Source: Steromphala cineraria (Eukaryota; Mollusca; Gastropoda; Trochida; Trochidae). Taken from it: a stretch of 64,000 bases of DNA. Location of the stretch: the NCBI GenBank assembly GCA_916613615.1, contig OU744731.1, positions 52,614,645 through 52,678,644 on the forward strand, in the 5' to 3' direction. Of the stretch, positions 1 to 11,770 are shown in pieces (position 1 is the first letter of the stretch; each line of letters starts with the position of its first letter). The notes beneath the pieces are model-generated. The model searched no databases. It saw only the letters and a list, made by a program, of their open reading frames with translations, and was not told the origin of the DNA. Made by a program: the position numbers and the translations under genes.

Positions 1-404
1 TCTAAAATGGAAATATTTTTGTTAGTTAGTATCACAAGTTCACCAATAATACAAAAACTCAGTATTCCCCTGGCGTTTATAGTATATTAACTATTCTCCA
101 CAATTCATCTACAGATCAAAATTCTGTCAAGTGAGTTCCAACGGTTGTAAACTTTTCATCACAGCTTTATGGTTAGATGGAGACCAATTGTGTTCTCTAC
201 TCCAGGGACATAGCTGGAAATTGGTACTTCAGACATAAACAAGTTTATTGAGGTCGATGACAGTAAGGGTTATACACAGGGGACTCTTTGGTTCTTCAAA
301 ATATTTGGCTGCTGTCATATCCTACTCTATCTACTGTTGGATGGGGCTGTTTGAGGAAAAACAAACATGTTTATCTATACTATTTGTCAAGGGGCGGGAT
401 AACT
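1..404. other. No recognisable content
   Basis: AT-rich unique sequence before the first SINE. No long frame, domain or repeat family is recognised. Confidence 0.5.
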
Positions 405-722
405 TTAGGACAAAAAACAGCGGTTAGCGTGTTCGGCTTTGGGTCGAGAGGTCAGTTGTTTGAAACCTGCCAGGGGCTCAGCAACTTTGTCTACAGTAGA
501 GAACTATTGTACACGCAGTAAGGTTTGACTGCAATGCTACACTGAATTGCAGCACAGTACCACCCATGGTTCGCTACTTCCAGATGTTGCTCGCAGGTTT
601 CACCACGATGCCTTTATAAACCTTAATAGCATTGCGGGCTTTCTCCCTGGAAAAATGCTAGCAGCTGTGATATTAGTGAAATACTCTTGAAAGTGGCGTT
701 CAACCCACACCACCTCTCTTCA
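405..722 (+). mobile_element. tRNA-derived SINE, copy
   Basis: The head GCGGTTAGCGTGTTCGGCTT with a B-box-like TTTGAAACCTGCC is followed by the shared body (CAATGCTACACTGAATTGCA, CTTTCTCCCTGG) and 3' part (GTGATATTAGTGAAATACTC). The tail has decayed. A 77-codon frame over its 5' half is not a gene. Confidence 0.82.
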
Positions 723-1301
723 CTTTTTGTCATTGATGTGAACTTCAAAAACTAACTGTGCTTTATACTTTCTATATTTTCTTTAAAAAAAACCCACGAC
801 AATGGTGTTCTATTTAACCAGATTGATATTAAAATTAAAGTGATAATTGGACAATTTCTATCGGTGTAAACAATCACTTGCTTGACTAAGTTGGCAGATA
901 CTTACTTAGCCTCTAGATATTTTTATCTGATACATACAAGGCAATCCATCTTTTGACCCCTCTGGTATTAAAAAACTGTTATACCATATGATACGGTAAG
1001 TCAATCAACTCTAGCCATTATGTAGGCTGAGAAAATTGTTAAGTGCACTTCACAAGCCTAATGAAAGTAATTTTGCAACATCAACGTAAAAGATCTACAA
1101 TTTAGTCCTACAAGAACACATACTAACTGCCTACAGGTCAATGAAAATGAGAGTTGAATACTCAAGGGAATCTTTAAAGAACTCAACACCAATCTGCGAA
1201 AACTAAAAGATTTAGGGATGTTGATAGACTACTAAAGAGGCATAAGACTACTATTTAAGAGGCATTACAGTCTCCTGAAGACTAGTTTCATTAAGTCAGT
1301 C

Positions 1302-2015
1302 ACCAGGCCACTGCTAAGGTCTCCTTACCACTTATTCTAGTCATGTTGGTGAAGTGTTTTCTATTAGAGCTTGTGCGTTTCTTATAGCTGACAATTGATC
1401 TGTCACATCCAGTCTGTGCTTTGTACTTCATCTGTCTATTGGAATAAATTGTGTGTAAGAACGTTTCCCATATCAATGGCAACTTAACAGTTTTACTCAT
1501 GTATATAGATACAATATCTTAAAGTAGTTTTGGCATATATTGTCTCTGGCTGGGACCAAAGGAAAAACATGAATTTTCCTGATTACTTAGATGAATTAAA
1601 ATTACAAAGACATGTTGCATTAGCTCAAAAATGGCATATAAACATACATTTCCTTTACAAGATATGTTTACATAATTGTTTTCTTTAAAAAAGTTAGGAG
1701 CATAAATCTTTAAATCATGGCATGGGCCTCTAGGACCCCAGCAGTTAAAAAAAGATGGCCATTTTATGAAAATCATGGGAGAATGGCCCGGGGCCACCAT
1801 AAATCTGCAGCTCTGTAAAGGTAAAAGATTGTTGTCTAGGGATTTTGATCTGATCCCTGGACTTCAAGTCATCACCAAGGTACTGCTAAGGTCTCCTTAC
1901 CACTTATCCTTAGCATATAGGTGAAGTGTTTTCTGTCAAGGCTTGTACATTTGAGATATTGCTGACAATAAAACTGTCACATCCAGACTCTGTTGTGTGT
2001 TCAATTATGTCATTT
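1302..2015. repeat. Pair of about 140-bp direct repeats, 571 bp apart
   Basis: ACTGCTAAGGTCTCCTTACC...GTGAAGTGTTTTCT...CTGTCACATCCAG at 1302-1440 recurs at 1873-2015 with about 80% identity by eye. The spacer is AT-rich and shows nothing recognisable. Confidence 0.7.
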
Positions 2016-2559
2016 GTCATCAAGCTCGTGGATTTGTTTGAAGGAAAGACATTTCCTAAGTGAAAGCACCTTCGTCACTTGTCAACATTTATACTTATAC
2101 AGGGACTCTTTCTTTTCAATTTGTTTTGTTAATTTCAGGGGTTGAAGTAAATAGCATAATTATCAGTTATGTATTTGTTTATTGTCTTAAAGGTTTTAAT
2201 GCTTTTATGATAATGAAACACTAAATAGATAGAAAATTGTCAATGAAAAAAGCTTTTTAATACTTTTAAGATTATGATTAAAATCATCAAATTCATTTTG
2301 TAAACTTTAAAAATCTCTTCGGATTACACATTTATTAAGGATAATACAAAATCAATACACTGAAAGGTTGAAATACTCTCATAAAGGACCAATCATTATT
2401 TGATTATTACTCATTTTAGTATTTAGGTTCATACTGAGGTGGAGAACTAATATTAGAGCAACTAATGAAGATATTCACCAATATTGTTAGTAGTCTGTGA
2501 TTAACTGCCGGGAGATTACATCTGTGTTAGAACTCATGCTGAAATAGTAATGTGATTAT

Positions 2560-3200
2560 TTAGGCTTCATTCACTGGTGACGTTAATTGATTGATTGTCA
2601 ATCATATTCAGAGATTGACTCAGTTTTATTGAGAAGGTGTGGTCTGAGCCCTTTAGTATGACGTAATTATATAGGCTTTATTCACTGATGGCGACTGTAA
2701 TTGATTGATTGTCATCATATCTTGAGGTTGACTCAGTTGAGGTTGACTTAAGTTTGACAAATTGACGATTGAATTGAAATAATAACGTGATGACCACCAT
2801 TACCTAAAATAGCCAGATTATTTATGTTCTGAATGGAAATTTTTTTGCTGATCATTCAAGCTACGTTCTCTGATGGTGATTGAAATTGATTGATTGTCAA
2901 TCATATGTTGAGATTGACTCAGTTTAGGTGTGATCTGAGCCCTTGATATTGACAAATGGATGATGGAACTGAAATTAACACAATATGATCACTATTACCT
3001 AAAATAGCTAGACTTTGATAATTCATTCTTACTAGTGACTGTAACATTTCAGATTATTTATATTCTAAATGGAATTTTTTTTGGCTGATCATTCAAGCTA
3101 CGTTCACTGATGGTGATTGAAATTGTTATGTTGAGAGTTTTATTGAGAAGGTGTGATCTGAACCCTAAAGTTTAACAAATGGAACTGAAATAACCACAAG
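2560..3200. repeat. Irregular array of ATTGATTGATTGTCAATCAT units
   Basis: Four diverged units, near 2580, 2690, 2880 and 3100, each with TTCACTGATGGTGATTG, then ATTGATTGATTGTCAATCAT, then GAGATTGACTCAGTT and GGTGTGATCTGAGCCC. Two longer units also share ACCTAAAATAGCCAGA. Origin unknown. Confidence 0.7.
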
Positions 3201-3424
3201 TTATGACCAACATTACCTAAAATAGCCAGACCTTCTTGATACTTTCTGATGACTATACACCACATTTCAGAGTTTTTAATGTTTACTGGAATAGAAGATA
3301 ATTCTGTGGATCGTCTTGTGTTTTTGTTGATGGATGATGCTGCAGTATTTAAATGTTGTGTTGGATCAAGTCCTTGAATTGCAGTTGAAAATGATGTTTC
3401 CTGGAAAGTGACTGTTAGATCGCC

Positions 3425-3505
3425 TCCACTGGGATTCGAACTCGAGACCTCAGGGTTGAGAGGCAGACACTCTACCGATTTGGCTAAAGAGATATCCCTC
3501 TAGCC
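3425..3505 (-). mobile_element. tRNA-like segment (SINE head or tRNA pseudogene)
   Basis: On the minus strand, TTAGCCAAATCGGTAGAGTG is an A-box-like D arm, CCTCTCAACCCTGAGG a partial anticodon arm and CGAGTTCGAATCCCAG a near-consensus B box. The anticodon loop would be 8 nt and no acceptor stem pairs, so a functional tRNA is unlikely. Confidence 0.55.
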
Positions 3506-4293
3506 AAGACGAGTAAGAATGCTTATGTCTTACCCTGCCACACTTGTAATAAGCAAATGTGCTGTTTGTTTGTTCAAACAAATGTTTTCAACCAGAAGAC
3601 TCTTGAGTACGACATCTTCTAAGTTGCCTTGTTTCAAGTGTGACTCTCAAGTTGCCAGTTTCCCCCTGATTAGATCCATATGTCAAACTTGTCTCCAACA
3701 TTTGCCAAGTAGCTCGCAGGCCAAACTGAGAGACTGCATCATGTGGAAGATTTCTGTGATTTGGAGCCATAGGCTAGCGTATAGTCCTTCGTCTTTGTGA
3801 CCTTTAATGCTTGGATAAATCAAAGAGGCAAAAAAGGTGACAGTTCAACAGAAAGATTATCAGAGGCACGCCACAGTGTGTTCAATTTCTTTCTTGCTTT
3901 CACTTCAGGCGACAGATACGGCTTGTCCATGTTTGAAAGTTGAACAAAATGTGCCATGCATTGTTCAGAAAAAATGTATCAGATTTACGATTTGTCAACA
4001 TTGTAAAGAAGCCTTCCTGTTGTTTCTCATTTGAACTTCAAGGTTATGTATTTTTTATGGCAATGAATTGACAAGATTATGATAGAAAAACATGAATTCT
4101 ATGTATATGTATATGTGTGAATATGCTTTCGTTTGTGAAGGAAATTCTTATTATTTTTTTATCTGCAAATACAAATATATTTTTTTATTATCAAGTGTTT
4201 CTTTCTCTCAAGTTGTGTTATATTCTTGCATGCTAATAGTAATTTAACAAATGATAGGAACATTGTAACTTAACCTATTATTTCATTGGAACA
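3506..4293. other. No recognisable content
   Basis: A 93-codon plus-strand frame (3519-3800) with an opposing shadow frame has no recognisable motif and no splice context. The rest is AT-rich unique DNA. Confidence 0.45.
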
Positions 4294-5700
4294 CAGTCTA
4301 AGTAAACCTAGCCTCAATATTACCCGTTACACTCCTATATACTCAGTCTAGAAAGGCCTAGTAGAGGGTAGCGTCAGCCCACGTATCGAATTGAGCCATC
4401 AGAACTCATCTTACCAAGCCACAATAGTCTGCCTTCGCACGTGTAACGTGCAGTGGTGGATCCAAGGAGGGGGTTCAAGGGGTCCGGACCCCCCCCCCTT
4501 TTGAAAATCAGTTATAGATTCAAGTCAATAAAAAATTTAAAAATGCAGAACAGTGGCGGATCAAAGGGGTTCAGGGGGCCCGGTCCCCCTCCCGTAAGGG
4601 GCTTTTTAAAAATCACAAACTATATATTACAACAAAAGGTCGTTGTGTTTGAAAGACTATTTTCTGTCGTTCTTTACTTTTGAAAACAAATCATCGTTAA
4701 TTTCTGCTTTTTGATTCACCCTTTGACGAATAAAACGGTAACATGCGGCTATTATTATTATTTTAATTGATGCCATAAAATTCGAATTTGAATAAAATTA
4801 ATGATACCATTATTGTTCATTTCTGCTGCTATTTTCATGCATTATGCTGTATCTTTGTATATATACACAAAGAACTTAATTAAGCACCGCCCATTTTGAA
4901 ATATGATATTTGGGAGCTCTCTGAATATTGTGATATGTTTGATGTATTGACCACTCTAGATATAACAGTTGCCGTATTATTTACTATTTAATTGACGTAA
5001 AAATCCTTATAATACAAAATAATTGAAAATATGAGAAAAAATGTGAGACCACTGAAATTTGGCTAAATATAACTATTGTCATTGGTGAGAAACCACGCAT
5101 GAAAATTTGGATTTTTTAAATCAAAATTAACATTTTTGATCCCTAGTTGACATTCAATTAGAGAAACTTTTTTTTATCATGTACGATAAAAGCTTAACAG
5201 GACATTGAATTTTCAGTACTTTTTTCAACCATAATTGAGAAAATTTCGAAAATTTTCAAATCTGTGTGTAAATTTGAGATTCTTTGAGTTGGACGTGTTT
5301 GTCAACACTTTAGATAAGCCATTATCTTAAAGAGTCGCCAGTTTTTTCTTAGGGAAGCTTTTTTCAAATTTGATATTTGATAATTTTGTGATTTTGAAGG
5401 CTCATACTGTTCTAACGACTAACATTTGCTAAGAGGTCCTTACTAAAAATTATCAATTCAGTCAAGAGAATTATCATTACCATATTGCAGCAAACATTAT
5501 TTACTTTCATTTTCAGTTATAAGTAAACTTGGATTTTTAAAAAAACCAAGCCTGGGAAAAAAGGTTATCCAGAGACAGTGAATCGTAAATTGAGTGAAGT
5601 TTTCATTTCTACACTGCTAAACCCTAATTGTTTTTCTGGAACTTTGTATGGTTCATAAGCAGAAGCTTTTTTTCTGAAAACAGTGGGGGTGCTTAACTGA

Positions 5701-6316
5701 GTTCTTTGTGTATATTATCATACGGGGGTAATGTCCAGGTATTTGTCAAGCTGTTTTGAAAGAGGGGATAGAGATTCTGTAGAAACTGTACATGCTGAAA
5801 ATATGGACATAATCGGACCATTGCTAAAACAACGCTCATCTGTTCGCTTTGAAAATTTCCAAGTTGATAATCTAGCACAGACACTTCTGCCAGAAGACAT
5901 TGAGTCAACCTACACTGCTTTGAAGATACTTGGAGATGGAAACTGTTTGTTTAACAGTATTTCTGTGTTGTTGGTGGGTGACTGTTCATTGTCATCATCA
6001 TAGCGTATGCATACTGCGTCAGAACTTTATCTCAATGTGAATGATTACATCAAACATGAACTCATCTCTTCAGTTATCAATCTTCCAAATATTTTGACCA
6101 CACATGAAGATACTCTGTTTTCAATGATGTTAACACCAGAAGCGGCAGATGTGTTTGTATCATGCAGATTTTATTTGTGACACTGACAATAGCAAACTGC
6201 ACAAATACATTAATTTCACTATTTTCCTTTGACTGTTATGTTGTGCAGAAGAACATGAGAAAATCATTACAAAAGAGACTTCAGTAAATGACTGTTATCT
6301 ATCATCTTGGTATATG
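5701..6316 (+). pseudogene. Transposon-borne OTU-like cysteine-protease relic, broken
   Basis: A frame open from 5701, with a Met at 5731, reads 91 codons to a TAG at 6001, then continues in the same frame for 58 codons to a TGA at 6178. The diagnostic motif is GDGNCLFNS (codons about 69-77 from the Met), the Asp-Gly-Asn-Cys box of OTU-like cysteine proteases that holds the catalytic cysteine. After the TAG, R-x-H-T-A-x-E-L-Y-L-N continues the family pattern. The TAG falls where the family usually has a leucine, so one base change explains it. After 6178, a second frame (about 6247-6316) ends in a Ser-Ser-Trp stretch that also looks like this family, implying an indel, and the reading is then cut by the 6317-6927 insertion. 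Proteins of this type are often carried by animal transposons. I infer a dead copy, not a host gene. Confidence 0.62.
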
Positions 6317-6927
6317 AATTCTCTCCCCACAGAGGCAACTCAGTCATACCTGAATTAGCCTCTGTTCTATTATGGCTACTTCACGGGATAGAAAGGTAGA
6401 AATCTGATTGGAGGCAATCGAAGTTAGTTGTGCAATCAGCGACGCCGTTTCAAAAGGGGTCATTCGCAAAAGCTCGGCTACTCCCGGCTATTCCCGGTGA
6501 TTCAGCATTCAGGGGAGATAACTCTTCCTTCTACAAAACATCGCTTTTTTACCTTCTCATTAGTTTTTATTTGGTAGATTATTAAAATAAAATTTATCAT
6601 AAAACAAAGAACAATTTACACAATTATAAAACAGTATGTTTTTAATGAAAAACCCTATCCATATCTGATTTTCAAATATTTCTCTCTCACACTGTTAATG
6701 AAAAATAAACCTGAAGGCATGATACTTTCGAACGTCAATGTACGACCGTTGAGAATTCCCAAAGTCGTTGATATCCAAAAGGTGTTTTCATTCGCTGCAG
6801 ATAAGGGAGATATCTCAAGTTACAACTTTTTGCCGCTAGGGCAATCTGCCGGAACCCCAGGATCTCGGCGTAATAGAACAGAGGCTAATTCAGGTATGAC
6901 TGAGTTGCCTCTGTGGGGAGAGAATGT
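6317..6927. mobile_element. MITE with 54-bp inverted ends and 8-bp target duplication
   Basis: The arms at 6318-6371 and 6872-6925 (beginning ATTCTCTCCCCACAGAGGCA) are near-perfect inverted repeats. The flanking 8-mer GGTATATG occurs at 6309-6316 and 6928-6935. An 8-bp duplication fits hAT-like or P-like transposition. The open frame running across its right half (6698-7015) crosses the arm and leaves the element, so it is not a gene. It interrupts the OTU-like relic. Confidence 0.85.
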
Positions 6928-7637
6928 GGTATATGGTGTATGCATGAGACTCACATGTGTACAATTTACTTGCCAACAACATAATATAACATACCCCCGG
7001 TTGACAAATTTCTAAATCCGACCCCCCCTTTATAAAATCCTAAATCCGCCCCTGCGTTGGAGGGTCATTAGTCAGAAAGGTTGGCTGACTAGAACTAGAC
7101 CATGCTAGACTCAGTATAGGAGTGAAACGGATAATATTTAGGCTAGGTTTATTTACATATTTGATAAGCTAGTACTCAAAATCCTGAAATTGTTTATCTT
7201 TTCACTATCTTAATTTCTGTTCATTTCTCAACATCTGCATCTGACTTCAATCTTAGTCTATTATTTATGCAATTCTAGATTCCTTAATTTATAGTATATT
7301 ATGATTAATATACAAATGAGGTCAACTTGCTTTTGACCTTTTCTGCTTTTTAAATTCTCGACCTTTATTCTTTGTCTTTAGCCTGGTCTGATCCTTGTTT
7401 ACAAAATGTGATTCAGTTTTCTTGATGATTATTTTTAAAGTTATCATCATGAACTTCATGCTACAAAGCCAAACCTTTTTTGAAGTTGGCATGCAGTTTT
7501 TGTGAGTTTTCTTGATTACTATTGGAACGAAAAATGCGGAATTTTGAAAATGATCATGTTTAATCTTTCTGCTGTAATATCAATATTGCTTCTGTCTCTT
7601 GTTATGTGGTGCTCCTGTTGACAGTTTTTGTCACAAT

Positions 7638-7970
7638 TACCGTATTTCCTCTAATAAGCGCTGGGTCTCCAATAAGGGCCGGGCCTCTAATAAGCGCCAG
7701 GGGGTCATAGGTAGTTGAGAAAATAAGCGCTGGGCCTCTTATAACCGCCGGGTCTCTAATAACCGCTGGGTCCTAATCATTAGATAAATGTTCCCTCAGT
7801 ATACATTTTACAGGTTTTCATGGTAAAAGGCGACTTAAAACAAAGTTCAATTCACTTTGAAAAAAATAAGCGCCGGGTCTCCAATAAGCATCAGTCCTCT
7901 TATAAGTGCCAGGGGGTAAAGGGGTTCTGAAAAAATAAGCGCCCGGGCGCTTATTAGAGGAAATACGGTA
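7638..7970. mobile_element. MITE with TACCGTA ends, internal word AATAAGCGC
   Basis: The ends TACCGTATTTCCTCTAATAA and GAGGAAATACGGTA are inverted. The phrase (C/G)CGGGTCTCTAATAAGCGCC recurs about eight times in the two halves, facing opposite ways near the ends, together with CAGGGGG. The TA at each end may be the target duplication. No open frame of note. Confidence 0.85.
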
Positions 7971-8394
7971 TGCTGAGTTTTTTTTAGCATCTTTGCTGAA
8001 GGCTGACTATGTTCAGAGACTATTAGTCTCCTAATCGCTGGCCGGTTTCTGGAGACCAGTCATCATCAAGGCACATCAGGTCTTACCATTTACATTGTTA
8101 CCTCTCTGTTTATGGTCTTTTCAATAAGCGTATGTTTCTCAACGAAAATCATCTTCGATATTATGACGATTAACAAATTTACATGCAGTTAACTGTTATG
8201 ACGATATACCTTGATCATATTGGGGATAAAATTGATCTTCTTTAAATATTCATCAGGAACTTGATGTGAGCCATTACAAAGCCAAATGTGCCTGAGATTG
8301 CAGACCTGTGTTGTTATGAATATCTGAGCTGGGTTTATTACACAGTTGTGTAGTTTACTGGAGTAGTTGGGTCAGATTGATAGATCATATAAAG

Positions 8395-8660
8395 AGACCA
8401 CACTCTTCATTTGAAATAAATATACACCACACAAACCCTTCAGTTGCAGAGATAAATATACACAAATGATTACCAGCTTTCACTTTTGAATGACATTTAA
8501 GACCCGTCATAGATTTAATGATAATTTAATTTAATATTCTCTGATCATTTACGGAAATAGATATGAACACCACACAGAATCTTGGTCTGTGGTGCAGGTT
8601 AAATATACACTCCAAGTTATTCAGTTGAAGTGATAAATATATTCTCAAATATTCACCAGT
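8395..8660. repeat. Two-unit imperfect duplication
   Basis: ATAAATATACACCACACAAACCCTTCAGTTG at 8415 and GGTTAAATATACACTCCAAGTTATTCAGTTG at 8600 (shown in part) begin two similar segments of about 185 bp that each end with an ATTCACCAG- or ATTACCAG-containing piece. Confidence 0.45.
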
Positions 8661-10205
8661 TGTTAAATACTTACCTTCATAGATTGAAGAAAAAAATAGT
8701 CTTGCCAGATGACGCTAAATTGTATGTAGATTAAAACATTACATGAAATAATTATGACCCTGCAAGTAATTTGGAAAAATTGGTAATGAATGCATAAATC
8801 TACCTTTGTTTTAGTGTGAACATTCTGCATCTACGGATTTATTTTACATTAATTTAATCCAAAACAAACCTGGATACATTATATTTAGATAAATAATTCC
8901 TTTATCTCTCAATATACATAAAGAAAGAACTTCTTCAAACATATAGTTATATATATAATTTTAGTATCCATGCCTCTATATTTTGTAATGTAGCTACCAG
9001 CCGGCACATATAATGGTTTAAGACAATGCAAAGAAATTAATTCTTCTTTTGCCAGCCTAACTTCCTGAGGGGATCTTTTTTTTCTAGATTACTTTTTTAC
9101 AAACTAATTCTACCAGAACTTCAAGCAAACAGTTGAATTAACTTCTTTCCTCTATTTGAATCCTATCTGGCAAGTGGAGATGTTATTTTTTCTGATAGAT
9201 TGCAATTTAAAGCTCAAATGAAGAGGAAGAGACATTGACAGAAGCCAGTGAGCTTTCTAAACCAAATCTTGCATATCAAATTGAATTGGAGGCCATCTTG
9301 GTTTCTTTTTCACCAATTTCTTGTATTTTCACTTATCAATTTAGCTGCTTAGACTCAAGTCAAATCATTCTGCTTCAGCGGAACAAGAGGGTTAGCAGAA
9401 ATCTTTCAGGAGAGTTTTAACCATATCTGAGGAATCCATATTAATGTAAGAATTATTGATTGTGAGGAGATGATGATAATATTCTTTTTATTTATTCCAT
9501 GCTCACCTTCAGGGGAATGCAATTGTGGTTTGTAGAATGGTAGAACATAGTTTATTATGGAGGAGGAATCATTCAAGATGATATTTTAATGCAAAAAGGG
9601 GATTGCACCCATCAAAACACAAAGATCACAAGAGGCCCACTGCATCCAAGAAGTTTAATGATATTTAAAATCATGATAGGCACATGGAGAGTCTTTTTGT
9701 ACAATGTTGCATAATCAGCTGGTCCCCTCAGAATTTTCTTATAATTTTGTTTCCAAACATTCATACATAGAATATTTATTGTGATATAAGTTATTGACAA
9801 GGCTAACAAGGCTTTTACTAAGAATGACTCATGAGTAAGAGAATTTTGGAATTTAATGGAAAGTTCCTCTGATGTCAGTTTTTACTCATTAATGTTTTAT
9901 AATCACTTTGATTGTTAGGCTAAGAACATAATTTGTCATTTTTGTTTTTTTCTCAAGAAAGCTCTTGTAATATGGAATTTTTAGAATTTAATGGTTGTTG
10001 ACAAGAATAACTTTATTCCTACTTAACTTTCCCCCAAAGTGCTCCTTTCCTTTATGAAGCTAATGTTTTCACATGGTTGCTCTCAAAAGTGAATTGCTAA
10101 CAATTGCAACTGTTGACAATGAGGTGATGAAGTGGTAACATATAATTTAAACAAATCAAGTGTTTTGGTGACTCAAGAGCTACTGGAACTTGGATGAAAA
10201 GGTCT
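8661..10205. other. No recognisable content
   Basis: AT-rich unique sequence with frames of 61-65 codons only. Nothing recognised. Confidence 0.5.
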
Positions 10206-10640
10206 TACCGTATTTCCTCGAATACAACCCAGGGGTTCTATTTCGTTCAGTACCCCCTTACCCCCTGGGTTCTATTCGAGGCCTGGGTTATAATGGAGGC
10301 CGGGTTGTATTTCTTCAGGTCTGAATTGACGTTTTAAAATCTTCTAGGAATGGCGTTTTCATGGAAAATTATTGATCTAGTTCTACATATCTCGTGGCAT
10401 TTCTGTTGATATTCATTCTTTAATCAAAATCCGTATCAATCCCTGCAATATACGTTTTCCGTGAAGTATATACTATCGACATATTATACCAGTATTTATG
10501 TTAGACCCGGGTTCTATTCGAGACCCCGGGTTCTATTCGAGACCCGGGTTGTATTAATGTCAGCACCCCCTTACCCCCCGGGTTATATTCGAGGCCCGGG
10601 TTGTAATGGAGGCCCGGGTTGTATTAGAGGAAATACGGTA
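10206..10640. mobile_element. MITE with TACCGTA ends, internal word AATACAACCC / GGGTTCTATTCGAG
   Basis: The ends TACCGTATTTCCTCGAATAC and AGAGGAAATACGGTA are inverted. The phrase CCCGGGTT(C/G)TATT(C)GAG recurs at least nine times, in blocks at 10230-10310 and 10505-10630. The architecture matches the element at 7638, but the repeated core differs. The 68-codon frame across it is an artefact of the repeats. Confidence 0.85.
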
Positions 10641-11149
10641 TGTCAAGTTTGTGTTAGCAGAAGTTAGCTAGGTCAGAATATGGCCAGAAAAAACTAAATC
10701 AAGATTTCAGAAAGGTTCCATTTTTACATCACAAAATTTTTATTCTCAGATACAAGCTTTTGCTCTTTGAAGAGTTTTAGAAAACTTGGGACATGCTTTA
10801 CAAGCAAAGCTTTTAGCTCATTATCAGTTTAAAGTGCACAACATTTCCAATCGCTTGTACGTCATCATCTTTATCTCGATAATCTGTTTTTTCTTTATGA
10901 TGTGTAATGGCTTATCTTTGTAAGGTTCTTTTGGTTTGATATTACTGTTCTTTCTAGCTTTAATGGATGTAACAGACTCCAAATGAATCAAGAGGTCACA
11001 GAAGGTAAAATTAAAAGCCTATGCTTTGCAAGATCAATATTGTCCATTGATGAAAACAAACAAGTCTAGCATCCTCGTACCAGAGAACTGTTTAGATATC
11101 CATTGAAGTGTGTGTCTACATAGAGTAGACGTCAGAACGTCTCTTACTT

Positions 11150-11770
11150 AGAGTCATCAGGGTTGAGTAGATCTATCTCAGCTTTGTACAAGAGTTATTC
11201 AATAAACTGCACTCACTTCGGTTTGCCATCCATATAATCATTGCATCATTATTGTACAACTGGACAACACCAGTCTGCTTAGATTGTTGGAGAAGTTCCA
11301 CAGAGAGACCTCACAGGCCACCATTAACAGGTCAGCTGATTGAAGACTTATTACATTCTCTAGAGTGATCAGGGTTGAATAAACTGCACCAATTTTGTTA
11401 ATCATGTTGGCTGTATATATAGAGAATCATTGCATCATTATTGTACAACTGGACAACACCAGACTGCTTAGATTGTTGGAGAAGTTCCACAGAGGGACCT
11501 CACAGGCCACCATTAACAGGTCGGCTGATTGAAGACTTTATTACATTCTTACATCAGGGTTGAGTGGATCTATCTTAGCTTTGTACAAGAGTTCTTCAAT
11601 AAACTGCTCTCAATTTGGTTCATGTGGGCTGGATATACAGACAATTATACATCATTATTGTACAACTGGACAACACCAGACTACTTAGATTGTTAGAGAA
11701 GTTCCACAGAGGGAATTCACATGCCTCGATCCATAAAGAGGAACTATGGGGGTCAGCTGATTGAGAGACT
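11150..11770. repeat. Three-unit tandem duplication, about 200 bp per unit
   Basis: Each unit contains ATCAGGGTTGAGTAGATCTA (shortened in unit 2), CATCATTATTGTACAACTGG and TGTTGGAGAAGTTCCACAGA. Starts near 11150, 11360 and 11552. Units 1 and 2 are nearly identical across the shared part. Confidence 0.85.

Larger units (their letters stand above)
4450..7056. mobile_element. Nested element with GGCGGAT-type ends
   Basis: At the left, two copies of (C)AGTGG(C/T)GGATC followed by G- and C-runs lie about 105 bp apart (4450 and 4555). At the right, the inverted form AAATCCG...AAATCCGCCCCTG occurs twice (7013-7055). Ends of the type CAGxGGCGGAT recur in many animal genomes, from memory. This element most likely delivered the OTU-like frame, but that is inference. 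Confidence 0.55.
4294..7157. mobile_element. Long relative of the 83-bp foldback element (Mutator-like arms), about 2.9 kb
   Basis: The left arm from CAGTCTAAGTAAACCTAGCC (4294) through CTCAGTCTAG (about 4350) is matched in inverted orientation at 7085-7157, where the outermost bases have decayed. The arms match the 83-bp foldback at 21584. The interior is filled by a further TIR element, an OTU-like relic and a third insertion. Parentage of the interior is uncertain. Confidence 0.7.

Noticed and set aside
3425..3505. Functional tRNA gene on the minus strand
   Set aside because: An 8-nt anticodon loop and no pairing acceptor stem; a SINE head or pseudogene is more likely.
6698..7015. 105-codon plus-strand frame
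   Set aside because: It crosses the inverted arm and target duplication of a MITE, so it is an assembly of unrelated pieces.
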